The notes beneath the pieces are model-generated. The model was not told where the DNA came from, made no database searches, and saw only the letters and a list, made by a program, of their open reading frames with translations. From assembly GCA_051453625.1 (NCBI GenBank), contig JBOZIK010000001.1, positions 146,348,262 through 146,412,261 of the forward strand: a DNA stretch of 64,000 bases, given 5' to 3'. Source of the stretch: Welwitschia mirabilis. Its lineage: Eukaryota > Gnetophyta > Gnetopsida > Welwitschiales. The position numbers and the translations under genes were made by a program. Numbering within the stretch: position 1 is the first letter of the stretch; the number at the start of each line of letters is the position of its first letter. This document shows positions 1 to 11,955 of the stretch, one piece after another.

Positions 1-7
1 AAGATCA

Positions 8-560
8 AGATTGACTTACCTTTTTGGAAACTCTTGTAAGAAAATACTAAATATTCTAAGTTATGGAAAGACTTGGTAAGAATAAAATAAAAACATACCA
101 TTCCTAGCAAAGTTTTTTTTGTTTAATCCATTTTCAATTTAGTCATAAAAAAGTGTCCTAAATTTAAATACCATAGAGTAGTAATAGTAAGTGTTACTCT
201 GGAAGAAAACAAAAGAATTTAAAAAGCTTTAATTAACATAGGAGCTAGTGTAAACATCATGCCTCTTCACATATTTAAAAGACCTCAGTTAGAAAATGGA
301 ATAGAACCTACATGAATTATCTTAAAATTGGTAATACTTTAATTAAGAAATCCTTAGGGATTATTAAGGACCTAGTCATCCAAATAGATAAAGCTTTTTA
401 CTGCATAGATGTAATCATCATGGAGGTAGAACATGATAGAGGTTATCCATTATTCTTAGAAGGATATTTTTGTGTAACTACCCACTATATCATTGATACA
501 CACACCAGAATGATGAAATGTCATATAGGTAATAAGAAGTTTACCATTTGAGTTTTTGAT
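8..560 (+). pseudogene. gypsy aspartic protease remnant (element A)
   Basis: Retroviral-type aspartic protease that would process Gag-Pol. The active-site region reads ALINIGASVNIMPLHIFKR near 224-280, where the family normally has DLGAS, so the catalytic Asp is Asn. The downstream flap and C-terminal part is open for 79 codons at 312-551, with GNTLIKK, IIKDLVIQIDKAFY and PLFLEGYF matching the family pattern of substrate wall plus a PLILGRPF-like strand. Upstream (8-215) are traces of the gag-protease linker (LPF near the start; KCPKFKYHR before the active site). A frameshift separates the active site from the downstream frame. Clearly homologous to the copy at 19,020-19,490. Confidence 0.82.
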
Positions 561-955
561 GCTGCTTAAAATATTAAAAAAAAAAAGAGAGATGAGTTTA
601 ACTTAGAGGAATAATTTAAACCAACCTTGTTTTTACAACATCATCTAATTAAGGAGAGATTAATAATTCTACATGAACTAATGTTATATGATAACCTAAC
701 TAAAATACACTCTCTTGAGTATAAGAGTGAAGAATATTTTAACTGAAAGGAAATTCAACATATCTATTTGATCAAAAAACTTTTTGAAGAGTGTTATTTC
801 ATGTCTATCATTCCCATGACAGATGGAATGAGGCTTTAAAATTTTAACTTATAATTGAAGGAGCTATTCAAAGGTCTATAATATATTTTCCTATCCAACA
901 ATATTAAGAAATATTTAATAATAAGAATCTTATTAATTCTTAATAAGAATCCAAC
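561..955 (+). pseudogene. protease-RT linker of element A
   Basis: AT-rich stretch with a poly-A run (about 570-590) and short reading-frame pieces that line up in order with the same interval of element C (19,490-19,850), for example the segment encoding HHLIKERLIIL-like residues near 640-675. The linker normally separates the protease from the RT fingers and is poorly conserved. No further function can be read from it. Confidence 0.55.
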
Positions 956-1700
956 TTGATCTCCCTTTTAACTTCTAAAGAAGATGCTTTTATTTAGACC
1001 TATAAAGACTTAGCTGCTATCCCTCTCTCCATATTTCAATACAAAATTTACCTCAAGGATAATGCTAAACTTGTTAGAAAACCCCAAAAAAGGAACAACA
1101 AAGTTCTTAAGCAAGTAGTTAAAGATGAAATTATTAAACTTATGGATGCTAGGATAATCTATGCTATATCTAATAGTGAGTGGGTTAGTTCTTTAATAGT
1201 AGTTCTAAAAAAGGGTAAAAAATGAAGAATGTGCATTTATTTTAAAAAACTTAATAAGGTCACTAAAAAGGATTATTGCCTTTTTACTCTTTCTTGATCA
1301 AGTGCTTGATAGAATTCGAGGTTATGGCTACTATTATTTTCTTTATGGGTATAGTGGCTATAATCAAGTTTTTATAGCAAGTGAAGATCAAACGAAAACA
1401 ACTTTTACCTCACTCTTTGAAATCTCTACCTTTAGACAAATGCCTTTTGGACTTTGCAATGCCCCTCAGACTTTCTAATGAGTAATGATGGGGATCTTTT
1501 CTAATATGATAGAGGATTCTATTAAAAGTTTTATGGATGACTTCTCCATCTTTGAAAAAAACTTTTAACTAAATCATAAAAAGATTAGATAAACTCTTGG
1601 ATTGATGTATAGAAAGTGACCTACATTTGAGCTAGGAAAAAAGTTTCCTCCTTCTCAATAATAAAATTATTTTAGGTCATTACACTTTAAAGAAATGGAT
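956..1700 (+). pseudogene. gypsy reverse transcriptase remnant (element A)
   Basis: RNA-dependent DNA polymerase of the Ty3/gypsy type. In order along 1,035-1,640 the frames give QYKIYLKDNAKLVRKPQ (fingers), DEIIKLMDARIIYAIS, EWVSSLIVVLKKG, RMCIYFKKLNKVTKKDY, GYSGYNQVFIASEDQTKTTF, MPFGLCNAPQTF and FMDDFSIFE. The last carries both catalytic aspartates of the YxDD box (near 1,530-1,555), the only copy in this window that still does. Stops interrupt it (TGA after KKGKK near 1,225, TAA after APQTF near 1,480), and frame changes occur around 1,290-1,330. Domain order and spacing match a full-length RT, so this is decay by point mutation and small indels rather than truncation. Confidence 0.9.
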
Positions 1701-2330
1701 TAACATGAATCCTATAAAACTTAGTATTATTAAAAACCTTAGCCCTTTAACTAATGTTAAACAAGTTAGATTGTTCCTTGATCATTCTAGTTTCTATCAT
1801 CATTTTACACATGATTATGCTAAGGCTTATAAACCTATTCACTCATTACTTAAGAAATATGCTAAATTTGATTGGAATGATTCATGTCAACTTGTGTTTA
1901 ATACAGTTAAGAATAATATTTCTTCTAAACCTATTTTCATAGGTTCCAATTAGACTAAAGATTTTAAACTCATATGTAATTCAAGCAAGATTGCTATGGG
2001 TGGGGTTCTTAGTTAAAAATATCAAAATGGTTTAAAGTCATATCTTATCTTAGTAAAATTTACCCAAAGGCCAATCCAACTACACTACTATTAAAAGGGA
2101 AATTCTTGTTATCATCTTTTACCTTGATCATCTTAGATACTATCTTCTTGGCTTCCACACTAATATTTACATAGATCATGTGATCATACGCTATCTTATG
2201 ACTAAAAAAGATTTTAAAACTAAACTTATTAGGTAAATCCTTCTCATGCAAGAATTTAATCTCACCATCATCGATAAGGTTGGATAACATAATAGCATTA
2301 CAGATCACCTATCTTAACTTTCTTATTCTT
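1701..2330 (+). pseudogene. RT connection and RNase H remnant (element A)
   Basis: An 82-codon open stretch at 1,705-1,953 covers the RT thumb/connection: NVKQVRLFLDHSSFYHHF corresponds to the family's NVKGVRSFLGHAGFYRRF, followed by KPIHSLLKKYAKFDW. RNase H follows: DFKLICNSSKIAMGGVLS has Asn where the first catalytic Asp of the CDAS motif should be, then further pieces to IYIDHV, IRYLMTKKDFKTKLIR, MQEFNLTIIDKVG and TDHLS near 2,160-2,310. The YxDH aspartate is retained. Several frameshifts and stops are present. This activity would remove RNA from the RNA:DNA hybrid during reverse transcription. Confidence 0.85.
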
Positions 2331-3210
2331 ATGATAAACTTCTTATAAATGATTCCTTTCTAGATGAATAACTATTTGATGGTAAATAACTTTATGTCAT
2401 TTCTTCTACTTACCTTACTTCTTGGTAAGCTAATACTGTGAACTTTATTATTATAATGAAAACACCTTAGCATTGAAATCATAACCAATGCAAATCTTTT
2501 TTCTATAGGATCGGTGACTATAAAAGGAATGAACCCCATCTTTATAGAAGATGCAAAGGTCAAATCATGTGTAAATGTGTGTTTAAATGGAAAAGCTTAG
2601 AAATCCTTAACCTTTACCATGGTGGAGTATGTAGTGGATATTTTAGTGGACAAATAACTATAACAAAAAATTTTCATTATGGTTTCTATTAACCTACCCT
2701 TTTCAAAGACTCATTTGACTTTGCTAGAAGGTATGATTCTTGTTAACATTATGAAAACCTAATTCATTCTTAAGATATGCTCCTTAAATCTATGCTTGAA
2801 TGTGAACCTCTTGATTATTAATGGGTTAATTTTGTAGGCCCTATTAAATCACCTTATCATGATAAAAAATACATCTTAGTGACCATTGATTATGTTACCA
2901 AGTGGATCAAAGCTGTTTCTACTACCAAGAATGATGTTAGAACTATTTGCAACTTTGTTCAAACTCATATCTTTCACCATTTTGATTTTCCTAGAATCAT
3001 CATTAGTGATTAGGGAACTCATTTAATTAATCACCTTTTTTGAAAACTTCTTTTATCCATTGATATTGAACATAGAATTGCATGTGCTTATCATCCAGAA
3101 ACTAATGGACAAGCCAAAATTAGAATAAAGAAACTAAAAAGATGCTCCAAAAATTAGTCTCTATTACTAAGAAAACTTTGTCTTCTAAACTTAATGATGT
3201 TCTTTGAGCT
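2331..3210 (+). pseudogene. gypsy integrase remnant (element A)
   Basis: The N-terminal zinc-binding part is recognisable near 2,520-2,760 (HHLYRRCKG-like, then LYHGGVCSGYFSGQ, then RYDSC), with some His/Cys ligands lost. The catalytic core follows: WVNFVGPIKS near 2,822-2,850 has Asn for the first Asp of the D,D,E triad; YILVTIDYVTKWIKAV, ICNFVQTHIFHHFDFPRIIISD (second Asp kept, followed by a stop), then RIACAYHPETNGQ near 3,075-3,115 with Lys where the catalytic Glu is expected. It would have joined element cDNA to the host chromosome. Stops and a frameshift after GQ disable it. Confidence 0.87.
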
Positions 3211-5928
3211 TACCATACTATTTGATATAACTCTCTATATTCACACCATATGAACTTGTGTATGGAAAAGTTTGTGTTGTTTTAGCTGATGTTTGTTATA
3301 ACTCCTATTAATCCATCCGTTAACTTAACTATCCATCAAGTTAATCTTATAAATTTGGATAAAATTATTAAAACTAGATTAGCCCAACTTGACCATTTAA
3401 ATGAAAAGTATACTCATCATCCATCATCAACTCATTCATAAAGAGTAAGTCAAGTTAAAACATGACAAAAATATTTTCTATAAGTAATTGAGCTGGTCAA
3501 CTTGTCCTTTTATACAATACTCGAGTATACTTTTTACACAACAAGTTAACCTCTAAATAGTTAATTCCTTATATCATTAAAAAAGTGCATTCAAATGGCT
3601 CAATTAAAATCTTTGATCCAACATTAAAGAAATTCAAAAATTTAATGGATAAAGGTTAATTTATGATCATCTCTTGACAAAACCTTGAAACATAATAAAA
3701 GAACTTATCTTGGAAGCCCCTCTAAATACGGAGGACCTTCCCTTTGCCATTATCTAATTTTTTTTAAATCCATTCCTTGGGTAGAGATCATGCTATCACT
3801 TGAATATCTTTAACTTATCTTATGTATTTATTTATGAAGCCACCATGATTAGTAATATTTTACTTAGGCATTTTAAAATGATAAGATTAAATTCATCCAA
3901 TCTTAAGACATTTGTACACTTATGAACTTCATTCAGAAGAAGATGCCTTGATTATTTTATTCTCTTTCAATGATATAAGTAATTAGTTAATTTTTACATG
4001 TTCTTACTTATTCCTCATCTTATTACTTTACTTTTATCCTTATGAGTACTTGGTTTTGTGAAATCTTTTCACTCCCAAAAAAAAGAAACCAAAAAAACAA
4101 AAAGAAAAGAAAAAAAATATTGACCATGATCTTTCATAACTAAGCTAAAACCATGATCACTATGATGTCCTACAACAAGTGCACCAAGGCAAATTTTCCT
4201 AAGAGGGACCTTTAGTAGTGAGATATGATAGCTATGGGAACTCAACTGGGGGATCAGTTGGCCATGCTATATGGGTCCTTACTCCTTTGATAGTGGTTGC
4301 ACTCTACTTATCATGGCAAAATAATTTTTACTTAGAGGCTATGAGATCAGTGATGTCACTGGTGTTATTAGAGGCATTTATTATTTTTTAGACTTCTTTT
4401 GCATATAGTCCTTCCACATGATCATTCTAATTTTTCAAATTCTAGAATTTTTTTTGATATGTAAGCTAGTGAGTTTAAGTTTTTAAGAGCTTTTTATCAT
4501 ATCATTTATTATTTAATAACATTAAAGATACTTAATAGCATCATAATCATTACCTATTTGAATGATACTTTATGAGTTTTTATGTACTATCATGCATTTT
4601 TCATTTAGTGATATTATGGTTTTTACCAAGGGAATTTGTTAGGTTAGAATTTAGGATAAGTAAATAATCTTCTTTATATTCCTAGTTATCTATATTCATT
4701 TTTTTTTCTTAGCTATTTGTTGGGGTTTTCAAAGTTATTTCCATACTTTTGCACTGTAGTATTATGGATCTAATTATTTTAGCCATTTCTTGTTAATATT
4801 ACTCATAGTTTTTTAATCCATAAGGGTTGTTGTCCTTTATCTTTTAATAACTAATGATGATACTTTTTCTTTTGAATTTTAGTTTCTTAATTTTTCCTTG
4901 CTTTCTGAGTTCAGCCACATTTGAGGAGTTCTTTTAAACATTGCTTCCTTCTAATTAGTACATTATTATAATCTTATTCTTTTCTCTTTAACATCCTTTT
5001 TCCATATGTATGTTTTCACCATGGTTATGTTTTTCAAGATAATTCTTTACTTTTTATCCTCTTCCTGATTTTCTATTACTTTTCTAATGCTTGACTTCTT
5101 TTAGATTTTTTTTTGATTTTTCCCATCTTTTCAACATATCATTTAAGTAGTTTCTTCCTATGTCTATTGTTTCCATGAAATACAAGATGATAATCATCCT
5201 TTTCTCTCTATTAAAATCTAAGATGTCTTGCTTCATCTATTGGATAGGAGTGGGGGGATGGGGAACAAAGCAGAGCCGAGCGGGAGAGGGGGATGGGGGT
5301 GTGAATGGATAGGACATCTTTTTGGAGCTTCTTAAGAAATATTGAGCAAAAATTTTAAATTTAAAAGGATCATTTTTGAGATTTCATAATACATATTTGT
5401 GATGAATTATTTAGATATGATTTCATAATACTTAAATAAAATTTCATGGACTTTATCTAGTAGAAGCATAGTAGCATACTCACAGAGTTTTTCTATATCT
5501 ATGTTTTAAAATGTCTAAGACATCATGAATAAGAGGAAAAATGTTATGATTACTCTTATACTTTATTCCTTGTAGAATACATTAATAAACTTGGATGCAT
5601 CATTCTTTGAGTTACAATACTTAAGTTTTACATATCAATTTTAGTATCATTATCTTGAATTATGCATAAACATTATCATTTTTTGAGCTATTATTGTTAC
5701 ATTTTATAACTTTTAGTGTATGTATGACATTTATTTATTCTATTATGATGTGTTTAAGGAGGGGGCTTATGAATATATCAGTGTTTATATTAGTTAATTA
5801 GTTTTTTATATCTATTCCTACATGGTAAAAATGGAATTCAAATTTACATTTTTCTAGTTATTGATTATATAAGTCAAATTGGATCGTAATATAGTTGATT
5901 GCTTACTTTATCAAGAACTAACAAGGCT
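3211..5928 (+). other. integrase tail and long 3' untranslated region of element A
   Basis: 3,211-3,720 still shows the integrase C-terminal region in fragments (IKIFDPTLKKF near 3,600, then EELILEAP-like). Beyond that no coding sequence is seen. Segments around 3,840-3,920 and 4,170-4,330 match, in reverse complement, 50,540-50,900 of the right-hand element, and the first also matches 9,880-10,020 of element B. They are therefore part of the shared 3' region of this family, not host DNA. A G-rich island at 5,246-5,302 stands out from the AT-rich background. Confidence 0.65.
5252..5299 (+). other. G-rich island with five G-runs, possible G-quadruplex
   Basis: Runs of 6, 4, 3, 5 and 5 guanines occur within 48 bases. 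The last three are separated by loops of only 2-3 bases. The flanks are strongly AT-rich. It lies in the 3' untranslated region of element A. Quadruplex formation is inferred from the pattern only. Confidence 0.5.
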
Positions 5929-5941
5929 AAGTAGAGGGCTA
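5929..5941 (+). promoter_or_regulatory. polypurine tract of element A
   Basis: The sequence CTAAGTAGAGGGCTA directly precedes the 3' LTR. The same tract (AAGTGGAGGGCTA or AAGTGGGGGGCTA) precedes LTR starts at 46,560 and, reversed, at 45,221 and 49,519. It would prime plus-strand synthesis. Confidence 0.7.
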
Positions 5942-7080
5942 TATTGTAATGCCAATTTGTAAGAATTTGATAATGTATTTTGAGTATTTTTATAGGACAT
6001 TTATATAGGTTTAGATGCAATTTTGATTATTATGAAAGATTTATAGGAGGTTTACTAAAACATGTGATTCTTAGCCTATTTGGAGGCATATTAGGCTTAT
6101 TCTAATACTTCATGATTTGAAGGAATGATTAACCATGTAGAAGAATGATTTTCCTTTGAGCTAGAAGATAGAGAGGCCTGTCCTTCCCTCTGTCTTCTTC
6201 ACAATAAATAAGACAACAACATTACTGACATGGACTAAAGCTACATAGTTAACTGTAGGGATTAAAACTAATGGATTACCTTTTGACGTGGAGTGACATC
6301 ACATTATCATCAGCATGATACTTAAGACAATACCCATTTTTGTATGAATAGAAAGACTTATCTTTATAATGGGGTCATGTGACTCATATGGATTGCTAGG
6401 GTTTCTTCTCTGAGTCATAGGGTTGAGCTTCTAAAACTTCAATGTAAAACTATAAATACCCTCCTTTTCCTTCACTTCCATTTCCATCTTTTGTACTGAA
6501 TATTATTGTAATAAAAGATTGAAGGACAAGAGGTCCATCTATTAGCTACTGAGAGAAGATTACCTTGATGCTAAACTGAGTATCCTTCATTGAGGTGCTA
6601 CCACTTTGTTATAAGTGAATGTAAAGTTAATGATTAATTTAATTACTCTTTTCACTCATATTGTGTAAATGTCCCTTATAATTTAAGTTGATTTTGTAGA
6701 ATATTTAAATCATAAGGGTAAACTTTATTAAGGTTAACTTTATTAGTTTAGGTTTTGCATTGCATTTTCTTTATTTCATTTTATACTTGCATTATCATAT
6801 TTTGTTTGGAATATCTTATATTTATGTTGATTAGGAATAAGTGACAAATTCTTCCTAATTGACTTAAATTATAAGAATTAGTTCTTATGACAGGAGGATT
6901 AGAATCCAAATAGAATTCATCTCACTTGCATTTTATCCATTTCATTTCACTATCATTCATCTTGCATCATATTTGCATTATTGTTTATTTTCAATTACTA
7001 AAAGAGAAAAAGATTAGAATACTTTATGAAATTAATTATCTAACTCTTAGCCTAGTGCCTTTAATGGATTATGACATTTA
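5942..7080 (+). repeat. 3' LTR of element A (3' end lost)
   Basis: Starts TATTGTAATGCC (TG decayed to TA) right after the polypurine tract. It shares start, middle and near-end blocks with the reversed LTRs at 16,599-17,666, 44,085-45,221, 48,503-49,519 and 54,607-55,717, for example GGTTTAGATGCAATTTTGA. Its closest relatives are the fragments at 22,833-23,221 (reverse) and 36,564-37,095. Similarity stops soon after the GGATTATGACATT block near 7,080, before the usual CACCACAACA end, so the end is lost or too diverged. It contains a TATA box at 6,451 and AATAAA at 6,510. Confidence 0.8.
6451..6515 (+). promoter_or_regulatory. LTR TATA box and poly(A) signal
   Basis: TATAAATAC at 6,451-6,459 followed by AATAAA at 6,510-6,515. 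The spacing fits an LTR core promoter with the R-region polyadenylation signal just downstream. Related LTRs keep TATAAATAAG in the same relative place (44,667-44,676; 48,993-49,002; 55,189-55,198, all reverse strand). Confidence 0.55.
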
Positions 7081-9087
7081 CCTCTTTTGATATCTATATG
7101 CCCACCTCCTATAAATAGCAAGATGGAATCTAAATGTAAGATAAGTGATGTTCACCATGAACTCTGTTATCTTGAATCATCTGAAAAGAGCTGAGAGGAG
7201 GTAGATGTAACCCAGAGTCTATAATTATTGTATCTCAATCATAGAATTGAGTCTTCTCCAAATAAATGTAGGTAGGTCTATCTACTCTCCCTCCTGAATA
7301 TTCTTAGTATTTGTAACTGTGTGACCCATGATATGACTATCATGAAATGATGAACTAATGTTGTGTATCAGACCTATATGTAATACTCTGTATGCAAGGT
7401 TTAGCTATGTGACAAGAATCCCCCACCTATTTATTGTAAAATATGCTGGTATGTCTAATGCAGCATCATATGCACAGCACTTTGCAATCTGACTAGCTGA
7501 AAGAATGTGAAGACTCCCAAGCCCATAAAGATCTATAACTACTATAATGTGGGATGGAAGGATTGCAATCTCATGGTCATGTATGTATGCTACATTCATA
7601 TCCACTAGCTGACCGTGAAAATCTAGTCTATGCTCTATGTGTATGATATCATAAAACTCTTATGTCTCTAAAACATAGTAAGATTCATACGCATCTGTGA
7701 TCCATCCTAACTAGAGATATGTGAGCCTCTAATCAACCTCTAGCTCTATATGGCTCATATCTCTCAACATGGATACTAGCTATATGTATAGTCAAAGATC
7801 ATTTTGTCGAGGTGATCGATGTACTAGCTCTGCACACACTCTTTCTAGTAGCACTAATAAGATTACCTCCTATTCTATGTCTTTGGCCTCTACCTCAACC
7901 TATCTAGATCTATGTGTGCAGGGCCTACTCAATTGAAAATACACAAAAAGTATCATGTGGGAATGATAAATATATCAAATATGTCATATGAATGCACAAT
8001 AACAACTCCTAGAATTGATAAAAATAAGAAAAAAATGCTGAGAATACATCTGCTCCCTCTAAGAATTGGAACATATTCCAAATTGCCTAAACATGATAAC
8101 AAAAATGCGAAATGCATGAAAAACTAAAAAGTTATGCTTCAAGTGGGCCCCACATATAATAAAAATTTAAATTGCTAAAATGAAAAATCTAATGTAGTAG
8201 AATCATAGAACACACCAAACAAATCAATTTTGTATAAAGGAGCATTGCATTTCAACTTATGGTTTACGAGAAAATGAGTGTAAAAGATGAATAATTAAAA
8301 ACTCCTCATAAAACACATAATTGATCATAACTTATAAAGTACTTGATAAAATTCAAATTAGTAAGTCCCAAATTAAAGAGCAAAAAAAACTGATTAACAT
8401 ACATGAAAACTACATATCAAAAGCTTAAAAAATGGAGAAAAAATTAAAAAACAAAAAGGAGAGAGAAACATACTTCATTTTGATAAATTTTCATAAAACT
8501 CTAATTTTTGGATACTAAATTGAGTGGAACAAGATCCAAGATGCTGGAAAGATTTAGAGGGATCCTTGTCTCTTAAAGGAATGGGAAAAAATGATCAAAA
8601 AAAAGGAAAAATAAAGGAAAGAGTTTAAACCATAGTTATATCACACTATCATCCAGTTATATCATCCAGACGATAGCCCTATGATGACTCTTAGAAAAAA
8701 TTAGACTGTCATTCTTCTAGTATCGCTTGGATGACTAGGTAGACAATGGAACACAAAAAAATTTGGCAAAAAAGATGTTAATTAACAAAATTAGGCTCAG
8801 ATATGATCATCAAAATATTAGATTTTATCAAAAAACTCAGAAAAAATAGAAAATAAGAAAGAAAATCCTAAAAATAGAAAGAGAGGAAAAATTCACAACA
8901 AAATAAAAAATATGGCTAAATAAACAATTTATTTAGGCTAAAACCTATCAATGAAAGATGAGTGAATATACCTAAATAGAAAAGTAAAACAAGATAAAGC
9001 TTAAAACTCCAAAAGGTATAAGGAATCTTAGAAAAACTATGAAATAGAGAAGATTTTTTTTTTAATGCAAATGCTAACCAAAAATGA
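7081..9087. other. unassigned sequence between elements A and B
   Basis: No gene could be supported. 7,100-7,950 is less AT-rich than its surroundings and contains a 66-codon reverse-strand open stretch (7,405-7,605) that I do not recognise. It may be a remnant of another element's accessory ORF. 8,640-8,720 holds two copies of the TCATCC/GGATGA-type dyad found in the LTRs and untranslated regions of this gypsy family, so at least that part probably belongs to a 3' or 5' untranslated region. No 3' LTR for element B was found here. 8,110-9,087 is plain A-rich DNA. Confidence 0.4.
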
Positions 9088-9678
9088 NNNNNNNNNNNNN
9101 NNNNNNNNNNNNNNNNNNNNNNNNNNNNNNNNNNNNNNNNNNNNNNNNNNNNNNNNNNNNNNNNNNNNNNNNNNNNNNNNNNNNNNNNNNNNNNNNNNNN
9201 NNNNNNNNNNNNNNNNNNNNNNNNNNNNNNNNNNNNNNNNNNNNNNNNNNNNNNNNNNNNNNNNNNNNNNNNNNNNNNNNNNNNNNNNNNNNNNNNNNNN
9301 NNNNNNNNNNNNNNNNNNNNNNNNNNNNNNNNNNNNNNNNNNNNNNNNNNNNNNNNNNNNNNNNNNNNNNNNNNNNNNNNNNNNNNNNNNNNNNNNNNNN
9401 NNNNNNNNNNNNNNNNNNNNNNNNNNNNNNNNNNNNNNNNNNNNNNNNNNNNNNNNNNNNNNNNNNNNNNNNNNNNNNNNNNNNNNNNNNNNNNNNNNNN
9501 NNNNNNNNNNNNNNNNNNNNNNNNNNNNNNNNNNNNNNNNNNNNNNNNNNNNNNNNNNNNNNNNNNNNNNNNNNNNNNNNNNNNNNNNNNNNNNNNNNNN
9601 NNNNNNNNNNNNNNNNNNNNNNNNNNNNNNNNNNNNNNNNNNNNNNNNNNNNNNNNNNNNNNNNNNNNNNNNNNNNNN
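9088..9678. other. assembly gap (591 N)
   Basis: Run of undetermined bases. Open frames crossing it on either strand are artefacts of the missing sequence. The gap stops at a (CT)n tract, which probably broke the assembly. Confidence 0.95.
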
Positions 9679-9755
<77 letters not shown>

Positions 9756-9760
9756 GCTCT
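9679..9760. repeat. (CT)n microsatellite
   Basis: About 40 CT units with rare interruptions (CTTT, CTCG) directly after the gap. The apparent Arg-Glu or Ser-Leu repeat proteins in its frames are translations of the dinucleotide. Confidence 0.95.
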
Positions 9761-10480
9761 TTTCCCCTAAAAAATTACCAATCATCATAGCTTAAAAATA
9801 TAAAGGTGAATAAGTGAGATAAAAGGTAGAAAAGAACATTTTTAAATAATCAAAAACCATACAATATTGAAAAAAAAATAAGAACTAAGGCATCTTCCTT
9901 AAAAGTAAAGTCTATAGATATGAGAATGTCTAAAGATTGGATGAATCTAATCTTACCACTGTAAAATGTCGAAGTATGAGTACAATTCATGAAAAACTTC
10001 ATAAAGCAATATATAAGTTAAGTTTAAAAGATGATAAAGTGATATCATAACATTTACCAAAGGAATAAGCTAATAAAAAACTTAGATAATGATAGGAAGG
10101 AAGTCCTCCTTATCAGGGGAACCTCTAAAATAAGTGCTTTTTCCATGTTCATGATTGCATCAAAAGATCCTTTGTATAGCTTCAATTGTTATTCATTAAT
10201 CTTTTAAATATTCCTAGGATCTAATTTTGAAATCTTAATAGAGCTATTATAATGCACTCTCTCTATAAGATAAGGATTTAATCATTTAGAGGTTCACTTG
10301 TTATTCAAAAGATGTACTCTAGTATTGTATAAAAGAATAAGTTAACCTAGTTTAAACTTTTTATGAAGTATCTTTTTATCATGATTGAACTTATTTTAAG
10401 CTTTATAGATTAATTAACAATGTATAGTGTGAGTCCCTTTTTTTATCAAGGTGATCTAATTGGGCTAATATATGTTTAAA
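9761..10480 (-). other. 3' untranslated region and integrase tail of element B
   Basis: Non-coding. 9,880-10,030 matches 50,800-50,940 and, reversed, 3,840-3,920. 10,130-10,330 matches 50,960-51,080. These shared blocks define the family's 3' region downstream of integrase. Confidence 0.6.
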
Positions 10481-11320
10481 GTTTTCATAAAGGTTTACAA
10501 TATTAAGTTGATGAGAAGCATGATAAGAGTTATAGCACACATTAATAGGTAAAATACAAACTTTACCATACATAAGTTCATAAGACGAAAAATTAAGAGA
10601 ACTATGTCAAGTGGTATTGTAAGCCCAAAGAACATCATTACGCTTATAAGCCCAAGATTTCTTATTGACAGTGATAAGTTTTTGTAATCTCTTTCTTTTT
10701 TTAGTTTCACTATTAGTGTGTTTAGCTTGTCCGTTAGTCTGAGGATGATAAGCACAAGCTATTTTATGTTATTTCAATGGATAAAAGAAGTTCCTTAAAA
10801 AGATAATTAATAAAATAAGTTCTTTGATTACTAATAATAATTCTAGAAAAAACAAATCTCTCACAAATATGAGTTTTAATAAAATGACAAATAGTTCAAC
10901 CATGATTCAAAGAAGTAGGAATGGCTTTAACCCATTTAGTCATATAATATATAGTTATTAAAATGTAATTTTTATTAGAAGAAGATGGATGAATAGGACC
11001 TATAAAATTAATACCTAAACAATCAAAATGTTCACACTTAAGATAGGTCTAAAGGGCATCTCTTTAGAATTAATAAGACTATTACAACACTAACAAGGAT
11101 CACAACTTCTAGCAAAATCAAAATAATCCTAAAAAAGAGTAGGCTAATGAAAATGAGAATAGAGAACTTTCATAGCTATTTTCTATCTAGTAAAATGTCC
11201 TCTATAAACATCACCATGATAAAGATGAAGGATTTTATATTTTTCCCAATTAGTCATAGATTATCTCATAATTTGGTCTTTACAATTATGGTACAAATGT
11301 GGCTCGATCCATTCATAGTT
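10481..11320 (-). pseudogene. gypsy integrase remnant (element B)
   Basis: On the reverse strand the zinc-binding region appears around 11,050-11,300 in several frames (an LYHGDVYRGHF-like piece, then SCDPC). The core gives FDCLGINFIGPIHPSS near 10,990-11,030 with Asn for the first catalytic Asp, then MTKWVKAIPTS, then SRIIISNQRTYF near 10,815-10,850 with Asn for the second Asp. Near 10,715-10,740 GQAKHTNSETK carries Lys in place of the catalytic Glu. All three triad residues are thus replaced, and stops and frameshifts are frequent. An 86-codon reverse open stretch at 10,495-10,755 is an out-of-frame reading of the integrase C-terminal part. Confidence 0.82.
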
Positions 11321-11399
11321 TCCTATTCTATAGAGAAAAATTTGCATTAGTTATAAGTCTAATGTTGTGGTATTTTTACAATTACAAGGTAATTAAAAA

Positions 11400-11955
11400 C
11401 ATTCACATACCAAGAAGGAGGATACGTAAAAGATATAATAAAATATTATTCATCCAGAAAAGAATAATTAATAATAGAATCATTAGGAGGAGAAGAAAGA
11501 CAAAATGAGTGATTAGTAACACAATTATATTTCCTACTTTATCTATAATAGTTAAATTAAACTCTTGCATAAGGAGGATCTATTTAATTAACCTAGAACT
11601 AAAATATTTCTTATTTATAAGGTAATAAATAACATCGTGGTCAGTATAAACATTTATATAAAAGCCTAAAAGATAATGTCTAAGTTTAACAAGTAGTATA
11701 ATTCATTTGAGTTCTAGATAGAGATTTGTTATGATAAGATATAAATTTAAAATCATTTCCATATTTTTGACAAAGTACGCCACTCATGGTAAAATTACTT
11801 ACATCACACATTAATTTAGATACTTTTTCCCAATTAGGTTTTGTTACAATAGAAGCATAAGAAAGTTTACATTTAAACCTATCAAAAGCAAGCTAACAAG
11901 ATTTATTTCATTTAAATTTAGCTTCTTTCTCTAGTAAAAAGTGAAGGGTTTATAA
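11400..11955 (-). pseudogene. RNase H remnant (element B)
   Basis: Reverse-strand pieces include LMCDVSNFTMSGVLCQ near 11,775-11,825 (first catalytic Asp present) and VYTDHDVIYYLINKKYF near 11,595-11,650, then LMQEFNLTIIDKVGN near 11,545-11,580. These match RNase H of the sister copies at 1,960-2,310 and 20,850-21,210. The upstream RT connection runs into the gap at 11,956. Stops are present. Confidence 0.8.

Larger units (their letters stand above)
1..7080 (+). mobile_element. Ty3/gypsy element A, Athila/Tat type, left-truncated by window edge
   Basis: Decayed LTR retrotransposon with protease, reverse transcriptase, RNase H and integrase remnants in gypsy order, then a roughly 2.2 kb non-coding 3' region, a polypurine tract and a 3' LTR. 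Gag and the 5' LTR lie outside the window or are lost. The protease motif style (IGAS-V-N-I-M-P-L), the FMDDFS RT motif and the LTR family shared with elements that carry tRNA-Asp primer sites point to the Athila/Tat group. Stops and frameshifts occur in every domain, so it cannot be autonomous. The lineage call rests on remembered family motifs, not a search. Confidence 0.85.

Noticed and set aside
8916-9790. Long open frames of 228-290 codons on both strands
   Set aside because: They consist almost entirely of N bases plus Arg-Glu or Ser-Leu translations of the (CT)n tract.
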